DNA from: Bacillota bacterium
GTDB lineage: Bacteria > Bacillota > Clostridia > Acetivibrionales > DTU013
Reading direction: 5' to 3'
NCBI GenBank assembly: GCA_023435805.1
Contig: JAEZMC010000365.1
Location: forward strand, 1-11,752
DNA: 11,752 nt
Every line of letters starts with the position of its first letter. Within the stretch, counting starts at the first letter, position 1. The translations under genes and the position numbers were made by a program. Below are positions 1 through 7,312 of this stretch, piece by piece. The notes under the pieces were generated by a model. It was given only the letters and a program-made list of their open reading frames with translations, ran no database searches and was not told the DNA's origin.

Positions 1-1071
1 TTGGATACGGAAATCATCAAAATTGACATCAATACACCGGGTTGGGACAAGCAGTTGGATCGCGCGGCGGAGGTATTAAAGCTGGGAGGCCTGGTAGCCT
101 TCCCGACAGAAACGGTATACGGGCTCGGCGCCAACGCCCTTGATACAAAGGCTGTTGAAAGTATTTATAAAGCAAAAGGGCGTCCGTCGGACAATCCGTT
201 GATCGTTCACATAGCAGAGGCAAAAGCTCTTGAAGACCTGACTGTCGGCTTACCCGCCGCAGTGCCCCGCCTGATCGAAGCATTCTGGCCGGGTCCCCTC
301 ACATTGGTCCTTCCGAAATCGGACAAGGTGCCGGACATTATCACAGCAGGACTGAGCTCGGTAGCCGTAAGGATGCCTTCCCATCCCATTGCGCTGGCTT
401 TGATCCGAAAAGCCGGCGTGCCGGTAGCGGCGCCCAGTGCGAACAGCTCCGGGAAGCCCAGTCCTACACTGGCAAAACATGTTGTTGAAGATCTGACAGG
501 CAAAGTTGATATAATTATTGACGGTGGAAGTACTGATGTTGGACTGGAGTCCACTGTGCTGGACATTATCTCCATCCCGCCTGCAATACTGAGGCCGGGT
601 GGAGTTACACGGGAACAGCTTCAGCAGGTTTTAGGCGAAGTCGGCACAGACCCGGCAGTGGCAGCCGGCTATACAGGTACGGCAGCACCCAGGTCACCCG
701 GAATGAAATACCGACATTATGCGCCAAAGGCAACACTCCTGCTGGTACAGGGACAGCGGGACCGTGTGGTCTTGGAAATAGGAAAACGGGCAGACTTATA
801 TCACAGAGAAGGGGCATCCATCGGTATATTGACTACTGATGAAACAGCTGCTCAATACGATCCCACACTTTACACCAGCTGCAGGATACTGTCGCTGGGA
901 AGCAGACAGCAGCCGGAAACACTGGCCGCCAACCTTTTCAGATGTCTGAGGGATTTTGACGAAAAAGGCGTGGAGGTCATACTGGCGGAAACGCCTGAAA
1001 CCGATGGTATAGGCGTAGCTATTATGAACCGCCTTATGAAAGCGGCCGGCGGAAATATCATACAGGTTTGA
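1..1071 (+). CDS. ywlC: Threonylcarbamoyl-AMP synthase (Sua5/YwlC type)
   Basis: Makes threonylcarbamoyl-adenylate from threonine, bicarbonate and ATP, the first step of t6A modification at position 37 of ANN-decoding tRNAs; cytoplasmic. The 356-residue product has the two-domain Sua5 layout. A YrdC domain covers about 15-205 (AFPTETVYGLG near 33-43, KAKGRPSDNPL at 57-67, VAAPSANSSG at 142-151). The linker SPGMKYRHYAP at 232-242 leads to a C-terminal Sua5 domain. The length is close to Bacillus YwlC and clearly longer than the single-domain TsaC. Translation begins at a TTG that is the first codon of the window, so no ribosome site is visible and the true start could lie upstream, although the N-terminus looks complete against the family. 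Next gene is 13 bp downstream, so co-transcription with ywlE is likely. Confidence 0.95.
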   Translation: MDTEIIKIDINTPGWDKQLDRAAEVLKLGGLVAFPTETVYGLGANALDTKAVESIYKAKGRPSDNPLIVHIAEAKALEDLTVGLPAAVPRLIEAFWPGPLTLVLPKSDKVPDIITAGLSSVAVRMPSHPIALALIRKAGVPVAAPSANSSGKPSPTLAKHVVEDLTGKVDIIIDGGSTDVGLESTVLDIISIPPAILRPGGVTREQLQQVLGEVGTDPAVAAGYTGTAAPRSPGMKYRHYAPKATLLLVQGQRDRVVLEIGKRADLYHREGASIGILTTDETAAQYDPTLYTSCRILSLGSRQQPETLAANLFRCLRDFDEKGVEVILAETPETDGIGVAIMNRLMKAAGGNIIQV

Positions 1072-1084
1072 GGAGCAGGCAGGA

Positions 1085-1591
1085 ATGAAAAAAATCATTT
1101 TCGTATGCACCGGAAATACGTGCCGCAGCCCGATGGCAACGGGGTTTTTCAATACCTTCGCCATGCGTGAGCAGCCGTCATTTGACTATGAAGCCACTTC
1201 GGCAGGTCTTTCTACTTACGGGAGCACTCCCGCAAGTACAAATGCCATACGGGCGATGAAAGAGTCCTGGGGAATTGACATCAGTGCGCATCGCTCCCGC
1301 ATGCTGACTGACAAGGATGTAAATGAGGCGTTTTTGCTGCTTACCATGACTCGAAGCCACAAGCATTACATATTATCCGAGTTTCCGGGAGCGTATGGAA
1401 AAGTATTTACATTAAAGGAATATGTCCGTGAGATGACCGAAGCACCTGATAAAAGCGGCAGTTCCGGTTCCCAGGCATTCAGTGCGGACATCAGCGACCC
1501 GTATGGGGGCTCGCTTCAGGGTTATCAGCAGTGTGCAAGGGAAATTATGCAGGCTGTCGTATTACTTGTCGAAAAACTTAAAAAAAGTTGA
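1085..1591 (+). CDS. ywlE: Low-molecular-weight phosphatase, YwlE type (probable protein-arginine phosphatase)
   Basis: A low-molecular-weight tyrosine-phosphatase fold enzyme of 168 residues. The phosphate loop CTGNTCRS is at residues 8-15 (nucleophile Cys8, Arg14) and the catalytic acid is Asp138 in the DPYGG motif. In Bacillus YwlE, the Thr in the CTGNTCR loop is linked to specificity for phospho-arginine rather than phospho-tyrosine; the same Thr is present here as Thr12. This suggests it reverses McsB-type arginine phosphorylation, but that is inference and no mcsB is in view. AGGAG at 1071-1075 precedes the ATG. A Ser/Gly-rich stretch at about 119-136, just before the acid loop, makes it longer than Bacillus YwlE. 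The pairing with ywlC is conserved in Bacillota. Confidence 0.9.
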   Translation: MKKIIFVCTGNTCRSPMATGFFNTFAMREQPSFDYEATSAGLSTYGSTPASTNAIRAMKESWGIDISAHRSRMLTDKDVNEAFLLLTMTRSHKHYILSEFPGAYGKVFTLKEYVREMTEAPDKSGSSGSQAFSADISDPYGGSLQGYQQCAREIMQAVVLLVEKLKKS

Positions 1592-1598
1592 TACGGCT

Positions 1599-1627
1599 TT
1601 GACTTTGTGAAATCATTAATATAAAAT
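1599..1627 (+). promoter_or_regulatory. SigA-type promoter upstream of rpiB
   Basis: TTGACT at 1599-1604, a 17-base spacer and TAAAAT at 1622-1627 match the vegetative consensus well. Transcription would start near 1634, about 90 nt before the rpiB ATG. It begins just after the ywlE stop (1591), so it probably drives rpiB-upp-comEB-tagO-mnaA, where later gaps are short. No intrinsic terminator separates it from ywlE, so read-through from upstream is also possible. Assigned by eye only. Confidence 0.7.
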
Positions 1628-1634
1628 AAGGAAT

Positions 1635-1708
1635 GGTAAAATAATAAATTTCGATTCTGAAATGAAAAGCTTCAGAATGTAAAGCAAGGATTTCATTATT
1701 CCTTTACC
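1635..1708 (+). promoter_or_regulatory. Structured 5' leader of rpiB
   Basis: An inner hairpin pairs ATTCTGAA (1654-1661) with TTCAGAAT (1671-1678), eight pairs with a 9-nt loop. An outer helix pairs GGTAAA (1635-1640) with TTTACC (1703-1708) and ATAAT (1641-1645) with ATTAT (1695-1699), leaving TCC (1700-1702) bulged. The outer arm ends directly before the GGAGGG ribosome site (1709-1714). There is no T-run, so it is not an intrinsic terminator. It matches no riboswitch class that I recognise. The outer helix is AT-rich and could be fortuitous. Confidence 0.4.
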
Positions 1709-1723
1709 GGAGGGCTTAATTCA

Positions 1724-2185
1724 ATGATAGCAATAGCAAGCGACCATGCAGGATATGAACTGAAAAGCGAAATAGTAAAGCATCTGGCAGAAAAAGGCGT
1801 CCCCTATGAAGATCTGGGTACTTGTGACTGTACCACCTCCGTCGATTATAATGACTTTGGCGTTTTAGTGGCGGAAGCTGTCAGCAGGGGTACACATGAA
1901 AAGGGCATTATCGTCTGTGGCACAGGAATCGGCATTTCCATAGCGGCCAATAAGGTTCCGGGTATACGGGCGGCACTTTGTACAGACAGTTATATGGCAA
2001 AAATGAGCCGTGAGCACAACGATGCAAATGTGCTGGCATTAGGCGGAAGAGTGATAGGCGCCGGCGTGGCAGTCGATATAGTCGACACATGGTTGGGCGC
2101 TTCATTTTTAGGAGGACGCCATCAACGCAGAGTGGACAAGTTCACGGCGATAGAAGAGAAGTTTGGACAGACTATAAATAAATAA
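1724..2185 (+). CDS. rpiB: Ribose-5-phosphate isomerase B
   Basis: Interconverts ribose 5-phosphate and ribulose 5-phosphate in the non-oxidative pentose phosphate pathway; cytoplasmic. The 153-residue protein has the RpiB/LacAB signatures SDHAGYELK at 6-14 and VCGTGIGISIAANKVPGIRA at about 64-83, including the catalytic-base cysteine at Cys65, the same position as in E. coli RpiB. The length is normal. ATG is preceded by GGAGGG at 1709-1714 with about 9-10 nt spacing. It has its own probable promoter and leader. Upp follows 15 bp downstream; supply of ribose 5-phosphate, the precursor of PRPP, fits a neighbour that consumes PRPP. LacA/LacB-type galactose-6-phosphate isomerases share the fold, but the catalytic Cys and the locus favour RpiB. 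Confidence 0.95.
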   Translation: MIAIASDHAGYELKSEIVKHLAEKGVPYEDLGTCDCTTSVDYNDFGVLVAEAVSRGTHEKGIIVCGTGIGISIAANKVPGIRAALCTDSYMAKMSREHNDANVLALGGRVIGAGVAVDIVDTWLGASFLGGRHQRRVDKFTAIEEKFGQTINK

Positions 2186-2200
2186 CTGGAGGTATTTATA

Positions 2201-2830
2201 ATGGATAAAGTTTTTGTTTTTGACCACCCGCTGATACAACATAAAATTTCCTTATTGAGGGACAAAAACACCAGTACGAAGGAATTCAGGGAGTTGGTAT
2301 CGGAGATAGCCATGCTGATGGGCTATGAGGTCACCAGAAGCATGCCGTTAAAGGAAGTTGAAATAGAAACACCTGTTGCGGTGGCAAAAACCAAAGTCAT
2401 TTCCGGTAAAAAACTTGGTATCGTACCAATTCTCCGCGCCGGTCTCGGAATGGTCGATGGAATGCTGAACCTGCTTCCAATGGCCAAAGTCGGCCATATC
2501 GGTCTGTATCGCGACCCTGAAACGCTAGAACCGGTTGAATACTACTGCAAGCTGCCGGTAGACGCCTCGGAGAGGGAAATCGTCGTTCTGGACCCGATGC
2601 TTGCAACAGGTGGCTCCGCTTCGTCCGCCATCAGCTTTATTAAGGAAAGAGGAGTAACAAACATCAAACTGATGTGCCTGATCGCTGCGAAGTCGGGTAT
2701 TGCCCGGATCAACAAGGATCTTCCCGATGTAGAAATATACTGTGCCGCTGTGGATGAGGTGTTAAACGACCACGGATATATCGTTCCAGGCCTCGGAGAT
2801 GCCGGCGACAGATTGTTTGGAACAAAATAG
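2201..2830 (+). CDS. upp: Uracil phosphoribosyltransferase
   Basis: Salvages uracil by condensing it with PRPP to give UMP and pyrophosphate; cytoplasmic. The 209-residue product has the usual family length. Visible motifs are the PRPP-binding loop region ILRAGLGMV at 77-85, the type I phosphoribosyltransferase signature VVLDPMLATGGSA at 128-140, and the uracil-recognition segment GYIVPGLGDAGDR at 192-204. GGAGG at 2188-2192 lies 8 nt before the ATG. The gene sits between rpiB and a dCMP deaminase, making a small pyrimidine/ribose-phosphate cluster. In Bacillus, upp also lies immediately upstream of the atp region. No PyrR-type attenuator or other upp-specific control is visible in the 15-bp gap. 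Confidence 0.97.
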   Translation: MDKVFVFDHPLIQHKISLLRDKNTSTKEFRELVSEIAMLMGYEVTRSMPLKEVEIETPVAVAKTKVISGKKLGIVPILRAGLGMVDGMLNLLPMAKVGHIGLYRDPETLEPVEYYCKLPVDASEREIVVLDPMLATGGSASSAISFIKERGVTNIKLMCLIAAKSGIARINKDLPDVEIYCAAVDEVLNDHGYIVPGLGDAGDRLFGTK

Positions 2831-2875
2831 CGCCTGAATCAGTCAAAAAAGGGCAGCTTATATAGGGGGTGCACA

Positions 2876-3313
2876 ATGAGACCGTCATGGGACGAATATT
2901 TCATGGAAATTGTTCAGTTGATCAAGACCAGGTCTACCTGCGTCCGGCGTCAGGTCGGTGCGCTGATTGTGAAGGACAAGCGTATACTGGCAACAGGTTA
3001 CAATGGCGCCCCTATGGGTTGTAAGCACTGTACAGAGGTTGGCTGCCTGCGGGACAGTATGAATATCCCCTCCGGCCAGCGTCATGAACTCTGCAGAGGA
3101 ATCCATGCTGAGCAGAACGCCATGGTGCAGGCCGCATACTCGGGAACGAGCGTAAAAGACGGAACGCTTTATGTGACGCACCAGCCCTGTGTGCTATGTG
3201 CGAAAATGGCCATTAATGCGGGCATAAAAAAGATTGTATTCGCAGGCGAATATCCCGACGAGCTTTCAATGGAACTGCTCAAGGAAGCCGGTATGCGGGT
3301 GGTTAAGATCTGA
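2876..3313 (+). CDS. comEB: dCMP deaminase, ComEB family
   Basis: A zinc-dependent cytidine/deoxycytidylate deaminase fold enzyme of 145 residues that converts dCMP to dUMP, feeding thymidylate synthesis. The catalytic zinc site is HAEQNAM at 77-83 (His77, proton-shuttle Glu79) with PCVLCAKM at 104-111 (Cys105, Cys108). A second Cys/His cluster (Cys49, Cys52, Cys57, His70, Cys73) resembles the additional zinc site of phage T4-type dCMP deaminases. The tail is shorter than Bacillus ComEB. AGGGGGTG at 2864-2871 precedes the ATG by 4 nt. The dCMP assignment rests on family resemblance (RPSWDEYFM start, GYNGAPMG segment); no competence gene is nearby, so the symbol reflects homology only. Confidence 0.9.
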   Translation: MRPSWDEYFMEIVQLIKTRSTCVRRQVGALIVKDKRILATGYNGAPMGCKHCTEVGCLRDSMNIPSGQRHELCRGIHAEQNAMVQAAYSGTSVKDGTLYVTHQPCVLCAKMAINAGIKKIVFAGEYPDELSMELLKEAGMRVVKI

Positions 3314-3332
3314 CTTTATTGCTTGTATAAGA

Positions 3333-3338
3333 AAGGTG
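3333..3338 (+). promoter_or_regulatory. Ribosome binding site fixing the tagO start
   Basis: AAGGTG lies 8 nt before the TTG at 3347. The frame stays open back to a TTG at 3323, but that codon has no ribosome site in front of it and would place this one inside the gene. The in-frame ATG at 3356 is 17 nt away, too far. Confidence 0.7.
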
Positions 3339-3346
3339 TAATTACA

Positions 3347-4525
3347 TTGTCATACATGTACGAATATCTAATAACATTTGTACTAGCGTTCATTGTTGCA
3401 TTTTCAGCCACACCGATAGTTAGAAAGCTAGCCTTTAAGGCTGGAGCAATCGATATACCGAAGGATGAACGGCGCATGCACAGCAAGCCCATCGCATTGA
3501 TGGGCGGAGCTGCCATTATTGCCGGATTTATGGTCGCCGTCCTCTTTGACCTGATCACCGTCCCCGGCATATTACCATTAAGTAAGGAATTGCTGGGGCT
3601 TCTCGCCGGAATTTCCGTCATCGCGCTGATGGGTATCCTTGACGACATACTGACACTGGGCTCAAAAGCCAAGCTTGCATTCCAGCTTGTCGCGGCTCTG
3701 TCTGTCGTATTGATTTCCGGGACGAGAATAGCGGTGGTCACCAACCCGTTCGGTTCGTCGGCTTATCTTGAGCTTAGCCCGTATATATCCTACCCGCTCA
3801 CAATTTTATGGATTGTAGGTGTAACAAACGCCATCAATCTGATTGACGGACTGGATGGACTGGCGGCAGGCGTCTCCTCCATATCCTCTCTCTCGCTGTT
3901 TTTCGTTTCAATACTAAGAGTCGATCTGGAGCTCCCGATTGCCATCTATACCGCTATCATCACAGCTGCCCTGGCCGGTTCAACGCTGGGCTTCCTGCCG
4001 TTTAACTTCAACCCGGCAAAGATATTCATGGGTGAAACCGGATCCGCCTTCCTCGGATTTACGCTTGGCGTAATATCCATTCAGGGTGCTTTGAAATCAT
4101 ATGCCGCCATATCGATTGCTATACCTCTGCTGGTCCTCGGTTTACCGCTTTTTGACACGCTGTTTGCCATCATACGAAGAATCGGCAGCGGGAAGCCTAT
4201 TATGCAGGCCGACAGGGGACATCTGCACCATCGGCTTATTGATATGGGTTTGAGCCAGCGGCAGTCGGTCGTAATTATGTATACCGCAAGCGGCGCATTG
4301 GGTCTGTGCGCCATTGTTTTGGCAGACAGAGGCGCTATCAGCGCCATCATACTTCTGCTGGCCGTTTCTGTTTTCGTAGTCGGCGGAGCAAGGTATATGA
4401 GCGATCTCAGCGGTTCGAACGATTCCGTCAAACCGGCTGGGAAAGATTCGCAGGAAAGAACTGCAGACGCTGTCCAACCGGAAAATAAAGTAATTGAAAA
4501 ACCGTCAAATGGAGTGACAAAATGA
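3347..4525 (+). CDS. tagO: Undecaprenyl-phosphate GlcNAc-1-phosphate transferase (TagO/WecA family)
   Basis: Integral membrane enzyme that transfers GlcNAc-1-phosphate from UDP-GlcNAc to undecaprenyl phosphate, the first lipid-linked step of wall teichoic acid or related polymers. From the TTG at 3347 it is 392 residues with about ten hydrophobic segments. Family landmarks appear in order: DIPKDERRMHSKP at 36-48, the magnesium-site aspartates GILDD at 96-100, NLIDGLDGLA at 164-173, FMGETGS at 227-233, and the cytoplasmic HLHHR loop at 292-296. This HxHHR form is typical of WecA/TagO rather than MraY. After the last membrane segment there is a polar tail of about 40 residues (352-392) with no domain I recognise. 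The stop overlaps the mnaA start as ATGA, indicating translational coupling. The final polymer is unknown because no other glycosyltransferases are in view. Confidence 0.92.
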   Translation: MSYMYEYLITFVLAFIVAFSATPIVRKLAFKAGAIDIPKDERRMHSKPIALMGGAAIIAGFMVAVLFDLITVPGILPLSKELLGLLAGISVIALMGILDDILTLGSKAKLAFQLVAALSVVLISGTRIAVVTNPFGSSAYLELSPYISYPLTILWIVGVTNAINLIDGLDGLAAGVSSISSLSLFFVSILRVDLELPIAIYTAIITAALAGSTLGFLPFNFNPAKIFMGETGSAFLGFTLGVISIQGALKSYAAISIAIPLLVLGLPLFDTLFAIIRRIGSGKPIMQADRGHLHHRLIDMGLSQRQSVVIMYTASGALGLCAIVLADRGAISAIILLLAVSVFVVGGARYMSDLSGSNDSVKPAGKDSQERTADAVQPENKVIEKPSNGVTK

Positions 4526-5673
4526 ATAAATTGAAGGTAATGCCTATTTTTGGCACCAGACCGGACGCGGTAAAAATGGCTCCGCTGGTCAAAGCACTGG
4601 AGATGCATCCGGAAATTGAGCCTGTTGTGTGTGTAACCGCACAGCACAGGCAAATGCTGGACCAGGTGTTGGACATTTTTCAAATCCGCCCCCATCATGA
4701 CCTGAATATCATGCAGGAAAGACAAACGCTCGAGCAAATTACCACAAAGGCACTGGAAGGCCTTGCAGACGTATTTGACAGATCCAGACCGGACATCGTT
4801 CTGGTGCACGGCGATACGACCACCTGCTTTGTTGCCGCTCTTGCAGCATTCTACCGTAAAATTCCTGTCGGACACGTAGAAGCCGGACTAAGGACACATG
4901 ATATCTATTCGCCCTACCCGGAGGAAATGAACAGAAAGCTCACCGGCGCACTGTCCAGTCTGCATTTCGCTCCAACCGCGGCTAACAGGTCAAACCTGCT
5001 GACAGAGGGTGTTCGCGCAGACAGGATCTATGTCACGGGCAACACTGTCATTGACGCTTTGAAAACAACTGTTAAAAAGGATTACATATTTCAAAATACC
5101 GCTTTGAAAAAGTTGGATTTTAAAGGAAGAAGAACCATAGCTGTCACAGCCCACCGGCGTGAGAATCTGGGAGAGCCTCTGGAACAAATATGCCTGGCCC
5201 TCAGAGATATTGCCGACCGCTGGGAGGACGTCAATATCGTCTATGCGGTTCATTTGAACCCTGCTGTGCGTGAAATCGTTTTCAGGGTTCTTGGCGACCG
5301 CCCACGGGTTCATCTCATCGACCCGCTGGACGTTGAGGACATGCACAACCTGATGGACCGCTCCTATCTGGTCATGACCGATTCAGGAGGACTTCAGGAG
5401 GAGGCTCCCGCTCTGGGCAAGCCGGTGCTGGTATTGAGAAGGGAAACCGAACGTCCTGAAGCCGTTGAGGCAGGTACTGTCCGGCTGGCCGGAACAAATC
5501 GGGAAAATATCAAAGCCCTTGCGTCACAGCTTCTTGACGACAAAAACGAATACTCAAAAATGGCCAGAGCCGTTAATCCTTACGGAGACGGATCTGCTTC
5601 CGAGCGTATTGTTGATGCAGTTCTATTCGAATTTGGGAAGACCGGCAGAAAACCGGAGGAATTTCGGGTATAG
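4522..5673 (+). CDS. mnaA: Non-hydrolysing UDP-N-acetylglucosamine 2-epimerase
   Basis: Interconverts UDP-GlcNAc and UDP-ManNAc in the cytoplasm, supplying ManNAc for teichoic acid linkage units or capsular polymers. The 383-residue GT-B fold protein has the family's normal length and motifs: GTRPDAVKMAP at 11-21, VHGDTTTCF at 95-103 (Asp98), GHVEAGLRT at 117-125 (Glu120), YPEEMNRKL at 132-140, VTAHRREN at 208-215 (His211), and DSGGLQEEAPALGKPVLVLR at 287-306. These match the catalytic Asp, Glu and His positions known for the E. coli enzyme WecB. GGAGTG at 4511-4516 is the ribosome site, inside the end of tagO. The overlap with tagO, whose product uses the same UDP-GlcNAc pool, supports a joint wall-polymer role. 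It ends 3 bp before the stop of the convergent motB. Confidence 0.96.
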   Translation: MNKLKVMPIFGTRPDAVKMAPLVKALEMHPEIEPVVCVTAQHRQMLDQVLDIFQIRPHHDLNIMQERQTLEQITTKALEGLADVFDRSRPDIVLVHGDTTTCFVAALAAFYRKIPVGHVEAGLRTHDIYSPYPEEMNRKLTGALSSLHFAPTAANRSNLLTEGVRADRIYVTGNTVIDALKTTVKKDYIFQNTALKKLDFKGRRTIAVTAHRRENLGEPLEQICLALRDIADRWEDVNIVYAVHLNPAVREIVFRVLGDRPRVHLIDPLDVEDMHNLMDRSYLVMTDSGGLQEEAPALGKPVLVLRRETERPEAVEAGTVRLAGTNRENIKALASQLLDDKNEYSKMARAVNPYGDGSASERIVDAVLFEFGKTGRKPEEFRV

Positions 5674-5676
5674 CAT

Positions 5677-6462
5677 TTACTGAGGCTGCGTACCGCTGCC
5701 CGCGGCATTTGCAGAACCCGGTTCCGTCGTATCGTAAATATCTCTCAATATGACGATATCCACCCTTCTGTTTTGAAAACGGTGCTCTTCCGTATCATTG
5801 GGGACCTTCGGCCTATATTCCCCAAAGCCTGTAGCGGATAGCTTCGCGGGGTCGATACCGGCCTCGCTTACCAGTACTCTCCAGACACTGTTCGCTCTTG
5901 CCGTGGAAAGCTCCTGATTGTCCGGGAACCGTGAATTTTTGATCGGCACATTGTCGGTATGACCTTCCACCCTCATTTGCTTACCGGGTATCTTGCTCAG
6001 GATTTCCTTTCCGATGTGGACAATATTGTTTTTCGATTCCTCTTCAATATCGGCACTGCCGCTTTTAAACAGCACCTGCTCGCCGATGGATATGAAAATG
6101 CCTCTCTGCTGCAGTGAAACATCAATCTGTCCTTTCAGTCCCAGGTCTGCGACCAGCTTTTCCACGGTCTCCTGCACCTCCTGCATTTGCTGTTCCTCAA
6201 GGCTTGAAGGAACAACGGGCGAGGGTGCAGTCGCTTCGAGGCTGATCATGGATGGCGCCCCTCCGCCCTCTCCTATCAGCTGGGCTGCGGAACTGTCACC
6301 GAAAGCAGCTCGCAGTGAAGCCGCAACCTGCTGGTATTTTGCAACGTCGACATTTGCCATTGTATAAAGAAGAATAAACAAGATAAGCAGCAGATTCATA
6401 AGATCGGCATAGGTCAGCAGCCAACGCTCGGAATTATCTTTTTCGACTTTCACCTTTGCCAT
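5677..6462 (-). CDS. motB: Flagellar motor stator protein MotB
   Basis: The peptidoglycan-anchored half of the MotA4MotB2-type stator that turns ion flow into flagellar torque. The 261-residue protein has a short cytoplasmic start, one membrane segment at about 14-36 carrying the ion-binding aspartate Asp20 (YADLMN), then a linker. A C-terminal OmpA/MotB peptidoglycan-binding domain covers about 128-240, with LFKSGSADI at 131-139, EGHTDNVPI at 166-174 and NRRVDIVI at 231-238. The tail after 245 is low-complexity. The ribosome site GGAGGG (complement of 6470-6475) lies 7 nt before the ATG, inside the last codons of motA; the gap between the genes is 3 bp, so expression is coupled. Proton versus sodium use cannot be settled by eye. 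Only 3 bp separate its stop from that of mnaA. Confidence 0.96.
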   Translation of the reverse strand: MAKVKVEKDNSERWLLTYADLMNLLLILFILLYTMANVDVAKYQQVAASLRAAFGDSSAAQLIGEGGGAPSMISLEATAPSPVVPSSLEEQQMQEVQETVEKLVADLGLKGQIDVSLQQRGIFISIGEQVLFKSGSADIEEESKNNIVHIGKEILSKIPGKQMRVEGHTDNVPIKNSRFPDNQELSTARANSVWRVLVSEAGIDPAKLSATGFGEYRPKVPNDTEEHRFQNRRVDIVILRDIYDTTEPGSANAAGSGTQPQ

Positions 6463-6465
6463 GGA

Positions 6466-7275
6466 TCAACCCTCCAACTCAGCATTCGCGTCCTGCTTCG
6501 CCCCGCCTTTACCCTTGCCGTACAATTTCTCCAGCAGCGTAAGGTTGAGCTTTTCCTTGATGATCCTTGGATTTTCTCCTGCCTGTATAGAAAGTAGCCC
6601 TTCAATGATGAGATCGTTGATCATTCTCTCCGCTTCCGCCTTCTGCTTAATTCTATCTGCAAAAGGAAGATAAATAAGGTTTGCCGAACCGACACCAAAC
6701 ATGGTTGCAAGGAAAGCAACGGCGATTTTTTCGCCAAGGCCGCCCGGTTCCGCCTCCATGCTTCCCAGTACAACAATCATACCCATAACGGTACCGAGAA
6801 CACCCATGGTTGGCCCATAGCCGCCCATTTTTTCAAATATCTTTGCAACAGCTTCGTCAATGCTTTCATGAAGCTCCGTCTCACGCACCAGGATATCCTT
6901 GATGACTTCGGTTTCTATACCGTCGACAACAAGGGCAAGACCTTTCTTGATCAGCTCGTTTTCATTATTCTGCGCATCCTGCTCCAGACTAAGCAGCCCA
7001 TCCTTCCTTGCCTTTTCCGAAAGCTCCGCAAGCTGGTTGATGATTCCGACAGGATCCTGCTTTTTATTGGTAAATATCGTTTTTAAAGCGGCGGGAATTT
7101 TTTTCAAATCGCTCGTTGGAAAGGAAAGTATGGTTGCTCCGAATGTACCGCCAAATACTATCAGCAGAGGTGAGGTATGTGTAATCAGGTTTAATACGTT
7201 TCCTCCCTCCAGGACGTATCCAAAGAGGATCATTCCTACTCCCAGCAAGATACCAATAATTGCGCCGATATCCAT
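6466..7275 (-). CDS. motA: Flagellar motor stator protein MotA
   Basis: The membrane subunit of the stator; its cytoplasmic loop pushes on FliG while ions pass at the MotA-MotB interface. The 269-residue product begins MDIGAIIGILLG and has four hydrophobic segments at about 3-22, 34-52, 156-172 and 184-205, with a large cytoplasmic loop between the second and third. The motif GGYGPTMGVLGTVMGMI at 151-167 and the tail GLLSIQAGENPRIIKEKL at 226-243 are characteristic of MotA. The frame stays open upstream to an ATG at 7437. I reject that start because it would lie upstream of the SigD promoter's transcript start, has no ribosome site, and adds 54 residues unlike the family. AGGAGTG sits 5 nt before the chosen ATG. 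Followed by motB after 3 bp. Confidence 0.96.
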   Translation of the reverse strand: MDIGAIIGILLGVGMILFGYVLEGGNVLNLITHTSPLLIVFGGTFGATILSFPTSDLKKIPAALKTIFTNKKQDPVGIINQLAELSEKARKDGLLSLEQDAQNNENELIKKGLALVVDGIETEVIKDILVRETELHESIDEAVAKIFEKMGGYGPTMGVLGTVMGMIVVLGSMEAEPGGLGEKIAVAFLATMFGVGSANLIYLPFADRIKQKAEAERMINDLIIEGLLSIQAGENPRIIKEKLNLTLLEKLYGKGKGGAKQDANAELEG

Positions 7276-7280
7276 AAAAT

Positions 7281-7287
7281 CACTCCT
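7281..7287 (-). promoter_or_regulatory. Ribosome binding site of motA
   Basis: On the minus strand this reads AGGAGTG, 5 nt before the ATG at 7275. It fixes the motA start against the longer open frame that reaches back to 7437. Confidence 0.8.
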
Positions 7288-7312
7288 GTTATCTTCGGTG
7301 AAATATTTTGTT

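Noticed and set aside
1573..1590. Small inverted repeat AACTT/AAGTT at the end of ywlE
   Set aside because: Only about five A-T-rich pairs and no T-run in the direction of transcription, so not a terminator.
3303..3331. Promoter-like TTAAGA, 17-base spacer, TATAAG before tagO
   Set aside because: Transcription would begin near 3338, leaving about 9 nt before the TTG start and cutting off the ribosome site at 3333-3338. Read-through from the upstream operon explains tagO expression better.
4081..4875. 264-codon open frame on the minus strand across the tagO/mnaA junction
   Set aside because: Both tagO and mnaA are clear family members on the plus strand across this stretch; the minus-strand product has no recognisable domain and no convincing ribosome site.
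5697..5710. Terminator for mnaA at TGCC-CGC-GGCA-TTT
   Set aside because: The stem is four pairs with only three T residues, too weak, and it lies in motB coding sequence.
7281..7290. CsrA-like site (ACAGGAG on the minus strand) at the motA start
   Set aside because: It coincides with an ordinary ribosome site and has no supporting hairpin with GGA in the loop; chance match is likely.
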